A stretch of 64,000 nucleotides of DNA from Saccharomycopsis fibuligera x Saccharomycopsis cf. fibuligera (lineage: Eukaryota > Ascomycota > Saccharomycetes > Ascoideales > Saccharomycopsidaceae). The stretch spans positions 4,823,501 to 4,887,500 of the forward strand of contig CP012809.1 of NCBI GenBank assembly GCA_001936135.1, in the 5' to 3' direction. Under the pieces are notes generated by a model. It was given only the letters and a program-made list of their open reading frames with translations, was not told the DNA's origin and did not search any database. Positions 1 through 10,302 of the stretch are shown here, in pieces (position 1 is the stretch's first letter; each line of letters starts with the position of its first letter). Both the position numbers and the translations under genes were made by a program.

Positions 1-235
1 TGGTTGTTTCACCATCTGGAATGGTTTCGGCATAGTTACTAAACTCAGAGACAGCGTATGGTGAGTTGAAGCATTCTGGCAACACAACAAGATCAAGTTT
101 CTTCTTTGACTCACTAATAGCTTTTAAAATGTGGGTCTTGAAATGGTTCAAGTTCTTTGCCTTGTCAAACCCAGCAGACAACTGAATTAAGGCGACATTG
201 AGGTTCTTTTTTAAAGGATTGCCGATGGCAGACAT
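1..235 (-). CDS. NIT3: NIT3, nitrilase-family amidase (partial, N-terminal part)
   Basis: The first 78 codons of a gene that runs off the left edge. The start is the ATG read from the complement of 233-235. The product begins MSAIGNPLKKNLNVALIQLS and contains VVLPECFNSPY, which carries the block following the beta strand after the catalytic Glu of the C-N hydrolase fold. Yeast Nit3 has the same start architecture and the LVVLPECFNSPY block. Nit3-type enzymes hydrolyse deaminated glutathione (a metabolite-repair role) and show omega-amidase activity on alpha-ketoglutaramate in animals; location is cytosol and/or mitochondria. The catalytic Lys and Cys lie outside the window. The gene is divergent from the IMO32-like gene, with about 310 bp between the likely starts. 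The family call is firm; assignment to NIT3 rather than NIT2 rests on the N-terminal match. Confidence 0.85.
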   Translation of the reverse strand, partial: MSAIGNPLKKNLNVALIQLSAGFDKAKNLNHFKTHILKAISESKKKLDLVVLPECFNSPYAVSEFSNYAETIPDGETT

Positions 236-547
236 TTTGAAAAATTTCTGGTTGGACGATTGAAATGGTATGATATCAAAGCTAAACCCAGTTTATATCG
301 CAAGCAGGTTTGTCTTTGATTTCAGAAGGATATCTTTATATTGGAAAGCCGCTTCCGAGGTACTGGCAGCGTTGGTCTGTAGGCTGCGGTGATATCGCGT
401 GATACATATACCACATATCTGGGTCTTCACAGTTTCTCCGAAACTGACCAGCTGAAATGCAATATACAAGTACTTTCCTTGATGTTAATGTGTTTTTATA
501 GCCAGTATCGCGATAGTATAGACGGACACAGCTCTATAGACAAAGTA
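236..547. promoter_or_regulatory. Divergent NIT3 / IMO32-like promoter
   Basis: Short shared upstream region. It holds a perfect 10-bp palindrome TATCGCGATA at 506-515 and a related GATATCGCG at about 390-398. In-frame ATGs upstream of the chosen IMO32 start lie at 482 and 488. No clear TATA box was seen. Confidence 0.45.
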
Positions 548-1607
548 ATGCTCAGCACAAAGACATTGAAATACACTCATCCTTCGTTGACCAGGGCAGT
601 GCATGCTACAAAAGGGGCCTATTTAAAGCCATTGCCCACGAAGGTTCCAGTGCATTTAGAATATGACCTCCACTTACCACAGGACTTACCTTCGACTCAT
701 CAGGACCCTTTGGTCTTGCTTCACGGACTCTTCGGAAGCAAACAAAATTATAAATCAGTGGGAAAGTAAGTACTTTCTCTATATATATATGCCGATTCGG
801 TGCATCATAATCCGTCTTAGTCCTTGTCGATCTTATTACTGACAATTGAATAGACATTTGGCAAAATTATTGAATTCACCAGTATATGCCGTGGATTTGA
901 GAAACCATGGTAATAGTCCTCATGCTATGCCTTTTGATTACCTATCAATGACAGTCGATGTGAAGAATTTCATTGAAGAACAGGATTTGAGGAATGTTAC
1001 TGTGATTGGTCACTCTATGGGCGCCAAAGTAGCAATGTGTTTGGCGTTGTTACATCAAGACTTAGTCGGTCGGCTTGTTGCAGTGGACAACTCGCCCGTC
1101 TCTAAACCTTTAGGATTGAATTTTACTAAAGATCTTGAGGGAATGTGTGCTTTGGAAAATTCTAAGAGTATTTTGAAGACAGAAAAAAGATGGAGAGAAA
1201 AAGGTCTCAAATTTTTAGAGCAGTATGAGCAAGATGCTGCTGTAAGACTATTTTTGATCAGTAACTTAGTCAATAAAATAACAAAATTCAACTACAGTGA
1301 TCATGGTGGAATTGATTATGGAGACGAATTTGCCCATTTTAGAATACCAGTTAATCATTTGGCTCAAGCTGGATTGAAAAGCATAGGTGACTTTCCTTCA
1401 AAAGAGCTAAAGTCCTTGAAATTTCGTGGTCCTTCATTATTTTTAAAAGCACGCCACTCAGAGTTTATCAATGAGTCTACAGTATCGCTGATTTATCACT
1501 TCTTTCCACAAACAGCTTTAAAGACATTTGACACAAATCATTGGTTGATCAGTGCGCAACCAGAAAAATTTATCAACGCGGTACGTGATTTTGTCAAACT
1601 GACTTGA
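548..1607 (+). CDS. IMO32: Mitochondrial alpha/beta hydrolase (IMO32-like), one intron
   Basis: Two exons, 548-765 and 854-1607, encode 323 residues. The 88-nt intron starts GTAAGT at 766, has TACTGAC at 837-843 and ends TAG at 853; joining it restores the frame at SVGK/HLAKLL. The protein has the alpha/beta hydrolase oxyanion block LLHGLFGSKQN, the nucleophile elbow GHSMGAK (Ser) and the C-terminal DTNHWL His. This matches yeast Imo32/Ygr031w and human ABHD11, a mitochondrial matrix hydrolase linked to lipoyl-enzyme protection. I chose the ATG at 548 because the following 25 or so residues lack acids and are rich in Ser, Thr, Lys and Arg, as a mitochondrial presequence should be. In-frame ATGs at 482 and 488 would add an Asp-containing stretch that fits less well. 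The start is the main uncertainty. Confidence 0.85.
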
Positions 1608-1714
1608 AAATTTTCTCTTATTGTTACATTTCATATTCTTCAAACGGCACGGTCATTATAAGTTTGCATAGTATAATATAATATAATAGAAGCTAGAAGC
1701 ATCATGATATCAGA

Positions 1715-1715
<1 letters not shown>

Positions 1716-1753
<38 letters not shown>
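1716..1753. repeat. Poly(A) tract, 38 nt
   Basis: Uninterrupted run of A between the 3' end of the IMO32-like gene and the 3' end of the coiled-coil gene. It is the longest homopolymer in the window. Its length may be unreliable in a sequence assembly. Confidence 0.9.
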
Positions 1754-1757
<4 letters not shown>

Positions 1758-1844
1758 ACGAAAACAATCGTTACCAAGTTCAACTGGGTGTAAATGTAAT
1801 AAAAGCAAAGCAAATAATTAAAATAAAAGCATTGGAAAATGGTA

Positions 1845-2810
1845 TCATGGCATTAAAAGTTTTTTCTTCGCCTGTCTAATCTCGTGTTCTATGGATTCAA
1901 TCTCAAAATGCTTTTGATCTAGACTGCGTTTCAAAGAGGATTGTAAATTTGATATGTTTGAAGCGGCCTCAGGCATGTATTTGGCGATAGTAAGTGAGAT
2001 ATCCACTTTTTTATTTTTTTCAAAATTTGTTAGTAAAGTTTGACTGATGCGTAGCTTCTCGATGGCTATTTTTTCAGCAAGAAAGGTAAGCTCTTTAATT
2101 TTCAAATTGATAAACTCAGTAAGATTATTCTCCTTGAAAAGCTTTAAATTATTGATCAATGCAATGATTTTGAGTTTGTTTCTTTTAAGATTTTCTATTA
2201 ATTCCCTATGAAGCGTTTCTAATCGGTGGTTTTCCAACTGTATTTCTTTTAAGGTATTGAACAAATTATCTTCTATCTCTTTATTTATCTCAAAATTTTT
2301 TATTGTTGTCTCATTAATCGATTTGATAATTTTTTGATTATTGTTACTATATTTCACTAGCTTTTCTGATAATTTATTAAAGCTATTAGATAAGATGAAG
2401 AGTTCTATTTTTAAGTTCTCTGCATTCTTGGCATCAGTTTGCCCATGAGCTTTATAATCTTCCTCAGAATTTAGTTGTTGTATTTGATTGAGCTGTTGTC
2501 TAACCATCTCATGCTCGTTAACAACCGAGTTTAGTTGGTTGTGTAAAGAGTCTATCTTGGTGCTGAAATTATTGTTGGATGTCATTAGCTGGATAATGCG
2601 GCGCTCTCTTGCTGAAAGCTCAACCTCAGCCCCGCTTATTGCTTTCTTTGCTATAGAGATTTTTCTCCTTGTACTTTGTACTTTACTGGCTTTTTCTTTA
2701 TGTAATTGGATACGAAAAGCAATAGACTTTTTGATTCGCAGTTTGGTATTCCAATATTCTCTTAGAACAATGAGTAGAGAAATCACCACAACCAACGCCA
2801 AATACGACAT
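1845..2810 (-). CDS. Unrecognised membrane-anchored coiled-coil protein
   Basis: A 321-residue protein starting at the ATG complementary to 2808-2810; a seven-codon extension upstream has no ATG. Residues 2-17 form one hydrophobic segment (MSYLALVVVISLLIVLREYW) followed by a strongly basic stretch. This predicts a signal anchor with the rest facing the cytosol or nucleoplasm under the positive-inside rule. Nearly everything after residue 30 is charged, helix-forming and rich in Asn, Lys, Glu and Leu, as expected of a long coiled coil, broken near residue 120 by a polar linker (SEEDYKAHGQTDAKN). There are no cysteines and no catalytic motif. I do not recognise a family. It could be an ER or nuclear-envelope tether or a fast-evolving spore-related protein, but nothing in the sequence decides. 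It is convergent with the IMO32-like gene. Confidence 0.75.
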   Translation of the reverse strand: MSYLALVVVISLLIVLREYWNTKLRIKKSIAFRIQLHKEKASKVQSTRRKISIAKKAISGAEVELSARERRIIQLMTSNNNFSTKIDSLHNQLNSVVNEHEMVRQQLNQIQQLNSEEDYKAHGQTDAKNAENLKIELFILSNSFNKLSEKLVKYSNNNQKIIKSINETTIKNFEINKEIEDNLFNTLKEIQLENHRLETLHRELIENLKRNKLKIIALINNLKLFKENNLTEFINLKIKELTFLAEKIAIEKLRISQTLLTNFEKNKKVDISLTIAKYMPEAASNISNLQSSLKRSLDQKHFEIESIEHEIRQAKKKLLMP

Positions 2811-5276
2811 GGTGAGATGAGATTGACGCAATATGAGTAGTTTCGAGAGGTAATCAGATAATAAGAGTGGTGGTTCGTACTACAAGGTACCTGGAAGATT
2901 GCACATAAATATTATGATATCGTCTTTTTTGAGGAACAACCTCCAATGTCACTTTGCGCTAACAACAAAATTTTGCTCTTCGAATTTAAACTTTCAAAGA
3001 GTTAATTGATTATCCAGGAATCCTTGTCTATTAGGAGACAGAGTCAAAAACGAAAAGTTGATAAGATGATATTGGTCAATTTTCTATTCATCAAAGCGAA
3101 CCATCTTGCCAGTACTAAACAGTTGATGAAAGCAAAACAAACGGTTGGTGCTAAGCGTCGCTTGGAGCTTGGGTGTCTAAGAAAAAAAAATTGCAAATTA
3201 TTTTTGCGCGCAAACAAAAAAAAATAAAGATGGCTAGTAATCGGTCAAAAACAGGAACTGTCAAAGCTGCACTTTCCTGTTTGGGAAAAGCATCGGCAAT
3301 TTGATTCTATACAACGTTATACCTGTTGCTGTAAATTCAGTCTCTTTGGAGAGCTTTTTACAAACTACTTATTTTTGCGGGAATATGGAGACAAAAGAAG
3401 TTCTGAAAGTTGTTTTTCAAGGTAAAAATTTGTTCAGTAGTACTGCTGTCTATTCTCACCTAGTTTTATGTTTTTAATCCAAGGTAAAAATGATTGGCTA
3501 AATGCAGACACAGTTACGGCGGTCTGAGATAACCGCGCTTGGGAATGTATCCCTTCATTGGCTCCTCTGCTTGTTAAAGGCTCAAGGGTCAGCTTTAATC
3601 TCCCTAAGGTCACAAGTTTGCCAATGAAGCATATAGGTCTCTTTGCAACGGTATATTATTGGTGTCAAATCATGAATAATCGTATTTCGGGTGCGTGAGT
3701 ATTTGTGCATACGACCGCATTGCTCAGCCGCTGCGCATTTTTTACGGAACCGCCACCAAGGCGAATGAATGTACTGGTCACAAAATATGGCGCTGTTGCA
3801 GAGAGAAAGCGGCGCTGTACCAGTTTATGATATAATAACTGATTTTGACTACTCCAAAGAATATTATAAAGTGTGTCTCTCGCCATATTTTAGCTATCGT
3901 AACTATCGCAAATTTTGTGTATAGGATTTCCATCTCTAACAAGCTTGATTTGGTTCCTTTTTCTAATATCCACAAGATGAATGGTTACTGCCAAACCACT
4001 AAACTCCAACACTCAAGAAGCAGAAAAATTCTAAAAAATAGAAACGAGAGCAATGTTGAGAAGCAACTAAAGCAAGTGGAACATATGATGCTGAATTTGG
4101 TCGTTTCCAGGCGTCGTATTGAAGCACATTACGTGCAGTTACCTTCTATAGTGATTATAGACTTTGATAATAATACGGTTGATATTGGACAACCGAGAAA
4201 CTTGTCTATGTTATAAGCTTCAAAAAGGATATCTTGTTTTCATACAATATGTACACGTTCTCATTGCTGTGTATAGAATGTGTGAAATTCAATGGTTTGT
4301 CAATTACCACTTTCAATTACAATGCAACTGCGCCATTTTTCAAAGCCTAATCAAAAACCAACAAGTTTTTCTTAACGATTCGACTAATAAAAAAAAAGGT
4401 TTATGCGGCAAACTAAAAGTTAAAGAACTTCATTGTTATGAACCCCAAATTCTGGTATATTTGACGCTCCAGTGTTGACAAAAGGTATTTCACTTGCCTA
4501 TTAATGCTCTTTTTTAGCATCTTTGAGTAAACTAGTCCTAGAGCGATAGTTTCAAATTTGGATAAAAAACTGAGATACTTTTTTAAAGCTTTCCATATTA
4601 GTGTTCAACTATGACCTTCTTCATGTTTTTGTTAGCACGACCTGTAGATGTATAAGAGTAGTTTGTGCAAGTCAAGCGGACGTGAGAAGACGCAACCGTG
4701 ATCTTGATAATCGTGTTAAGTACAAAGAAGTTCTTTCCAATTTACTGTGTCCTGCTCAACCTTGGCTCTTTATGCATGTTGGAAACTACGTCTGAAAGTG
4801 CCACTAACCTTTCAGATTATGTGCCAAAAACGAGAAAAGATAAACAATAACAAGAGTTTTGATCATGTGATGCAAACAAAAACAAAAATAAGCAGAGTTA
4901 AGGTGGTTTCCCGCTGAAATGGAATCAGGCAAAGGCTTGCCGGATCTGTCGAGGGAAGGTGCCCAATTGGTAGGTGTGCAAGATTAGCCTTATTTTCATC
5001 AAATTAGGTTGACTGATTCGAGCGATAAAGCATCAAAAGCAAGAGAAGCACGACGCACCGAGAACCAGCTGAATCAACTGGATGGTTTTTAGCATGAAAC
5101 ATCAAAATCGAGACAGTACTTTCATAGACTCTTATCTACAAGTGCTTAGGAGAAAGGTCTCTTATGGTATATCACCCACTGGAACAGCCATTTGCATCTC
5201 TCCTGTGGCTGCTTTTTCCACAAAACAGCCGTGGCACGGTGCTGAACCTGTCCGAAGTGAAACATCCGTGCGCAAT

Positions 5277-5303
5277 AAATAAACAATTGTTTATTTGTTT
5301 ATG
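5277..5303 (+). promoter_or_regulatory. Forkhead-type palindrome upstream of CDC5
   Basis: A perfect 20-bp palindrome at 5277-5296 contains two divergent ATAAACA sites, and a third TGTTTAT copy overlaps the end at 5296-5302. RYAAACA is the Fkh1/Fkh2 core. A further GTAAACA lies at 5461-5467 and a CC-N6-GG box (CCAAATACGG, Mcm1-like) at 5432-5441. In S. cerevisiae CDC5 belongs to the Fkh2-Mcm1 (CLB2) G2/M cluster, so these are candidate cell-cycle sites. The core is 630 bp upstream of the ATG, rather far for a yeast upstream element. Confidence 0.45.
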
Positions 5304-5398
5304 GCAAGCCTGCTGAATCGGGCGAGATCGCACTAGTGTAAATATTTTGAATATTCCCAAATCGTTCGGTAGACAGTCCAGGGTGCTTGACGATGGAT

Positions 5399-5404
5399 CA
5401 CGTG
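5399..5404. promoter_or_regulatory. CACGTG E-box
   Basis: CACGTG within GGATCACGTGCAC, upstream of CDC5. It matches the core of Cbf1, Pho4 and other bHLH factors. Identical cores also occur in the VAC14/PSR1 (22298) and NAT1/EPL1 (28992) divergent promoters. Confidence 0.4.
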
Positions 5405-5922
5405 CACATGTTTGGCAACAACAAACAGTTTCCAAATACGGCATTCTCCAAACACAAACAGTAAACACTGCAAATCTCACACAAAAATCAAATATAAAGT
5501 GTTGAGCACTCGACGCTTTGGCTGTTTTTGCGTCTGTTTTTGTTTTCTGTCTTTTTGTTTTTGCCTTTCTTTTGCTTTTGCACTCTTTGTATTTCTGTCT
5601 TCATCTACACACTTCACTTTACTTTTGTGTTATATCTGCGTCAACAAAACTCCTTTTGTGCATTTCAGCAGTCCTTCTTTTCAGCAATTGTTTTCTTTAG
5701 AACAAAACTTCAGCTGTTTTAGTCCTCGCTACATTGGAAGTAGGAGCTATTTAAAATACACATATTATTATTTACTGGTCTGTCCCAACATCGCCAGTCA
5801 CATCACTACTTCTCTTGCGTCGTTCTTATTGTGCCATCATACATCAAACATCTCTCTTTTTACCGGCAACTAAGCCTTGACATTGATAAATCTATACCAT
5901 TTCATTAAAGTCTATTATCAGT

Positions 5923-7875
5923 ATGGCAAACGCTCGTGGTCAGCCTTTGCAAGTTCTTGCTTCTAAGGAGTTGAATTCAAGAACTAACCTTCAAGCTAGA
6001 AACCAACAATATGAACAGCACAGAATTGAGAAGCCAAAGAAGAAAAGGGAAAAGTTATCATCATTGTGTAAAACCCCACCGTCAACCATTCGTACCAGAG
6101 GTGGTAGAGAGTATAACAGAGGCAGTTGTTTGGGAGAAGGTGGTTTTGCTCGTTGTTTCCAAATCAAAGATGATAGTGGCAGAGTTTTTGCTGCCAAAAC
6201 AATTGCCAAGGCCTCCATCAAGAATGAGAAAACTAAGACCAAACTTTTATCTGAAATCAAAATTCATAAAAGTATGAGCCATCCAAACATTGTTCAATTC
6301 GTTGACTGTTTTGAAGATGATGTTAATGTTTATATTTTGTTGGAGATTTGTCCTAACCAATCATTAATGGACTTATTAAAAAGAAGAAAAGTTTTAACTG
6401 AGCCAGAAGTTAGATTTTTCATGGTACAAATCATTGGTGCTATTAAATATATGCACAGCAGAAGAGTTATTCACAGAGACTTGAAATTAGGAAACATCTT
6501 TTTTGATCCAGAGATGAACTTGAAGATTGGTGATTTTGGTTTAGCTGCTGTTTTACCCCCAGGAAAAAACAGAAAATACACTGTTTGCGGTACTCCAAAT
6601 TACATTGCTCCAGAAGTTCTTACGGGAAAGGTTACTGGTCATAGTTTTGAAGTTGATACTTGGTCGATTGGTGTTATGATGTATGCTTTGCTTTTTGGTA
6701 AACCACCTTTCCAATCTAAAGAAGTTCAAGAAATTTATGAAAGAATTAAAGAAAATGACTACCATTTCCCAATCGACAAAGATGTCTCCGATGAAGCGAA
6801 AGAGTTAATTACTGATATTCTTTCAACTAACCCATTGCGCAGACCAAGTATGGACGAGATTTTACAGTATCCTTGGTTTAGAGGTACTTTCCCTCCATCT
6901 TTGCCAAAAGACATTTTAGTTAGTGAACCCGAATTTGGTGCACTTTCACCACTGACCTCCCTTCAAAACTTTTACAACGTTCAAAAAGGATCAGGGTTGG
7001 TTAACTCTGTTTCTAAAAATCCAATTGAGATTTTGAGATCTGATTTGGAGTCAGAGAAACCAAGAAAAATATTACCACATTCTTTGTCACCTGGTAACAC
7101 GAAGAGTAAATATAGAGAAATGGTTGTTACCGATCCGAAAATGATAAGAAGAATATCTGCAGAAATTAAGACCACCCCACCGACTTTGCTGAAATCAGAT
7201 GAAATTCTTGCAAAGGAATGCTTGGACGCATTGAATGGTATAAACATTTCGCAAAGACAAGCCAGAATGAGATCCGTCACAGGCTCAGTACATATTACAA
7301 CAAAACCAGTATTGGTCAGCAAGTGGGTTGATTACTCAAATAAGCACGGTTTTTCATACCAGCTATCTACAAATGACATTGGTGTTTTATTTAACAACGG
7401 ACATACAATGCTCAAACTTGCCAACGGAAGAGATGTGTGGTACATTGTTAATGATGCCAATGAAGGCTGGATTGCAGACAGCTACAATATTGAACAGCTA
7501 CCAAGCGGATTAAAGAGAGAAGGAGAAATTGTGAATTTCTTTGCTAAATACATGAAAACAAATTTGTGTAAAGTGTCAAATGAAGACTCTGAAAGAAGCG
7601 ACGATGTATGGTTGAGAAGATACAACCGTTGTGACCCATATGTTATGTTTGAATTGAGCGATGGCTCATTCCAATTCAATTTCAGAGACCATCATAAACT
7701 CTGCATCTCTAGCAAGGGTACTATAATAACATATATTTCACCAAGCCGATCCGCACACTCATATCCTTTAGTTGATGTTTTGAGATATGGTGGAATCCCA
7801 GGTCATCAAGAAATTGGCTTTGAAGAAAAATTCAACTTAATGAAGGACGCTCTTAGGGAAAAGGCAGTTGTATAG
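5923..7875 (+). CDS. CDC5: Polo-like kinase Cdc5
   Basis: A 650-residue Ser/Thr kinase that drives mitotic entry and exit, cohesin cleavage, the FEAR pathway and cytokinesis. It acts at spindle poles, the nucleus and the bud neck. The kinase domain covers about residues 64-320: glycine loop LGEGGFA (70-76), Lys92, HRD with catalytic Asp186, DFG at 204-206, and T-loop Thr220 before VCGTPNYIAPE. Two polo boxes fill about 465-645. They keep the phosphopeptide pocket: Trp468 in KWVDYSN matches human Plk1 Trp414, and the DHHK motif gives His590 and Lys592 for the His538/Lys540 pincer. Length is close to S. cerevisiae Cdc5 (705), with a shorter N-terminus. Two in-frame CTG codons (residues 344 and 423) sit in the variable linker. 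Forkhead-like promoter sites fit G2/M transcription. Confidence 0.97.
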   Translation: MANARGQPLQVLASKELNSRTNLQARNQQYEQHRIEKPKKKREKLSSLCKTPPSTIRTRGGREYNRGSCLGEGGFARCFQIKDDSGRVFAAKTIAKASIKNEKTKTKLLSEIKIHKSMSHPNIVQFVDCFEDDVNVYILLEICPNQSLMDLLKRRKVLTEPEVRFFMVQIIGAIKYMHSRRVIHRDLKLGNIFFDPEMNLKIGDFGLAAVLPPGKNRKYTVCGTPNYIAPEVLTGKVTGHSFEVDTWSIGVMMYALLFGKPPFQSKEVQEIYERIKENDYHFPIDKDVSDEAKELITDILSTNPLRRPSMDEILQYPWFRGTFPPSLPKDILVSEPEFGALSPLTSLQNFYNVQKGSGLVNSVSKNPIEILRSDLESEKPRKILPHSLSPGNTKSKYREMVVTDPKMIRRISAEIKTTPPTLLKSDEILAKECLDALNGINISQRQARMRSVTGSVHITTKPVLVSKWVDYSNKHGFSYQLSTNDIGVLFNNGHTMLKLANGRDVWYIVNDANEGWIADSYNIEQLPSGLKREGEIVNFFAKYMKTNLCKVSNEDSERSDDVWLRRYNRCDPYVMFELSDGSFQFNFRDHHKLCISSKGTIITYISPSRSAHSYPLVDVLRYGGIPGHQEIGFEEKFNLMKDALREKAVV

Positions 7876-8584
7876 TTGATTGCTTCCACGACTTTTAATT
7901 TCAGGAAAAAAAAATATCCTGATTTTCCCTCTATTGCTTTATTCGATTTTCTGTTGTGCGGTATTTGATTTTTAACGTTATTTGTTTTTAAAAAGTTTAT
8001 GTTCTTTTTCTTTGATTGGCATTAGTATCATTACTTGTTTGGTTTGTTTCTTTGTTCTACCTTTTTTTTTTTCTGTTTTTTATCATTTGTGTTAGTAATG
8101 TGTGCTATAATTTTCTATTTTTTTATTTTATCTACCTCTTGTTACATTTCGATTTTACTTCTTGATTTACTGTTTACCGTTTTGATATTATACCCTTTTA
8201 TACATTTAATGACCACTTTCTACTTCAAACTTGTTTCAAAAAGCTTTTGTAGCGGAATAAAATTGGGATTGGGACGGAGATTTGTCTGTTAGCGCTTTGA
8301 AACATTCATCTTTTCTACTGGCTAGAAAATAGTTAACAGTAATGAGAAGCTCTAACTTATCAATCGTTAAATAATAGTATACAGTGTTAAAAGAAAAATG
8401 GAAAAACGGGAACTGCCTTAGTATGCTAGACATATCCGGGCATATGTCTAACAGTCGATATAAAACAATTCTGATTGTTAAATAAGTAAAAAAAGTTGAG
8501 AAAATAGTATTATAGCGGGGTGAAAAAAATGCGGAGTTTTATAGAAAAAGAAATCATAACAAGAATAAGAAAACAATTCAATAA
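7876..8584. other. Convergent intergenic region CDC5 / RPB11
   Basis: The first 350 bp after CDC5 are very T-rich on the CDC5 sense strand, and the last 150 bp are A-rich, that is T-rich on the RPB11 sense strand. These are probably the two 3' UTR and poly(A)-site regions. A GTTAGTA (TACTAAC on the minus strand) at 8091-8097 lies outside any gene model and looks accidental. No gene was seen. Confidence 0.5.
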
Positions 8585-9416
8585 TCAGTTTTCATCAATA
8601 AATTCGTGAGCGTATAATTTAGTGTCATATTCGGTAGCAAACCTCTCACTTAGTATAGTTAACTGATTAATGACGGCATTGCATGCATTTTTTAAAGCTT
8701 CTGTTGGCTTATATCCTTCTTCTGTCTGGATTCTCATTTTAAATTTAGGAAATAAAGGATGCTCGATTTTGTAACCAACAAAAATAACACGCTTGTCTTC
8801 CATAAGCTGAGCTCTAAGGAGATTACCTAGCGTATGGTCTTCTCTTTCAAATTCTATAATGGCGGCATTTCTGGCCTTTCTGTCCGGTTCTATTTGAAGT
8901 CTAAAATGCAGGTATGTTAGTATTTTGTTCAGTGTGAACTTATTCGGTACTTGTATAACAATGATATTCTGACGTAAAGCCAATAAAGGATATTTGTATT
9001 AATGAGTGAAATATGCAGAATTGATATTAAGTTGAAATGACCCCCTTGATAAAGGTTTTAAGCATGTTAATAAATGCCTGAGAACAAATAAAATAACAAC
9101 ACTAAAAAGTTCAAAAGGCCTTCTGGAAGGTTCTTTGTACTGAGTAATGCCACACTGGAGAATATTTAAAATCATTTGTAGGCAAGGTTCCTGCATGTCA
9201 CTTATTGAATCTGCACTAGAATCATCAGTGATCTGCTTTGCCAATCTTGACATTCATATCTTTCCACTATTAAAATACTCTATATTAGTGGTTCTAGATT
9301 TTAATGTTTTGCTCTGTGCTATAATATCAGCGGTATGTTCTTTTGTTTGAATAAAAGACTTACTTAGGCACGCCATCAGGCAACAAAAACAACTCAAATC
9401 TTTCTGGAGCGTTCAT
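8585..9416 (-). CDS. RPB11: RNA polymerase II subunit Rpb11, one intron
   Basis: Exon 1 is 9364-9416 (MNAPERFELFLLPDGVP plus two bases) and exon 2 is 8585-8900; together they encode 122 residues, against 120 in S. cerevisiae. The 463-nt intron starts GTAAGT, has a perfect TACTAAC (complement of 8916-8922) and ends TAG 13 nt later. The product has the Rpb11/alpha-subunit dimer motif FEREDHTLGNLLRAQL and RIQTEEGYKPTEALKNAC. Rpb11 pairs with Rpb3 as the alpha-like heterodimer that nucleates Pol II assembly in the nucleus. An open frame that reads from the intron into exon 2 (MALRQN...) is artefactual: it lacks the universal N-terminus, which exon 1 supplies. Confidence 0.95.
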
Positions 9417-10277
9417 TTTGATATGATAATTGTTTATCGAATAGAGCCTCTATTCTCTTCTTTAACCCTTGCACTTCCAAATTCCTAGTCTATTACCTGA
9501 ATATGGGTTATACCGGTAGCTTATTTTGAATGGAATATAAAAGCTACTGCTTGAAATTCTATGAACGCCATCACAGCCTTAGTTATTAATTATCGTTCTG
9601 CTTTTATTTTTCATGTCGTCAAATTTCTGTAGATGCTGTGCACGGGCTCAAAACATCATATTCAACGGCTGAAACATCCTTGCATAAGCTCTTTTAGTTC
9701 CAACATGCAATTTATATACCCGCGCACCTAACAAATATTGCTAACAGTCTTGAAAAAAAGATGACCTCTTCTGTTTATCCCAAAATCGATGTTTTATATC
9801 TGGATGGAACATATTTTTACTAAACTTCTCTTCTTATAATCGGTTTTTTTTCAACCTCATGTTTTTTGTTTCTTTTTTTTGCAAAAAGTTTATGAATGAA
9901 TGTGCACTTGTCTAATTACTAGACCGATTGACCGTAGAGTTCTCCATCGGAGGCCTAGTGTTATCAGAGCCAGATGTTGGTTGTGTTGTAGATGGTTAAA
10001 TCATGTTACCATAGCTATTAAAGATGGATGGTGTTTTTATTAGAACCATGTACTAGGTTTCATGTACGTCTTGTCACTTATATATGTACATTAGGAGACT
10101 AAAAGCCAAATATAGTTTAGTTGTACTTGTGTCTAGCGTAACTGTTCTTTTGTATTAACGCGATCATCATATAAAGGCATGTAAGCTTTATATCAAGGCT
10201 ATAACCTGTTGTAGCTAGCTGTGCAATTAATAATAGAATAAAATAAAGCAAAGATTCATTAAGATGTGCTAGATTAG

Positions 10278-10302
10278 AAAAAAAAAAAAAAAAAAAAAAA
10301 AA
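10278..10302. repeat. Poly(A) tract, 25 nt
   Basis: Uninterrupted A run in the middle of the RPB11-DDC1 intergenic region. Confidence 0.9.

Larger units (their letters stand above)
2811..5922. other. 3.1-kb region without a recognised gene, upstream of CDC5
   Basis: The longest gene-free stretch in the window. Several open frames of 60-123 codons occur on both strands (for example 3845-4216), but the longest opens on TTG, and none shows a recognisable motif or neighbour-like codon use. No tRNA, snRNA or transposon signature was found. The right end (about 5270-5470) carries forkhead-like sites, a CACGTG at 5399-5404 and a CC-N6-GG box, and is probably the CDC5 promoter. The long pyrimidine-rich stretch 5520-5720 on the + strand is probably CDC5 leader. 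The middle (3000-4900) is unexplained. Confidence 0.6.

Noticed and set aside
4796-4815. CACTAAC followed by TTTCAG as an intron end upstream of CDC5
   Set aside because: No matching 5' splice site with coding sequence on either side. A leader intron cannot be excluded, but it is not supported.
8091-8097. TACTAAC on the minus strand beyond RPB11
   Set aside because: It lies past the RPB11 stop and 3' of CDC5, with no gene to splice.
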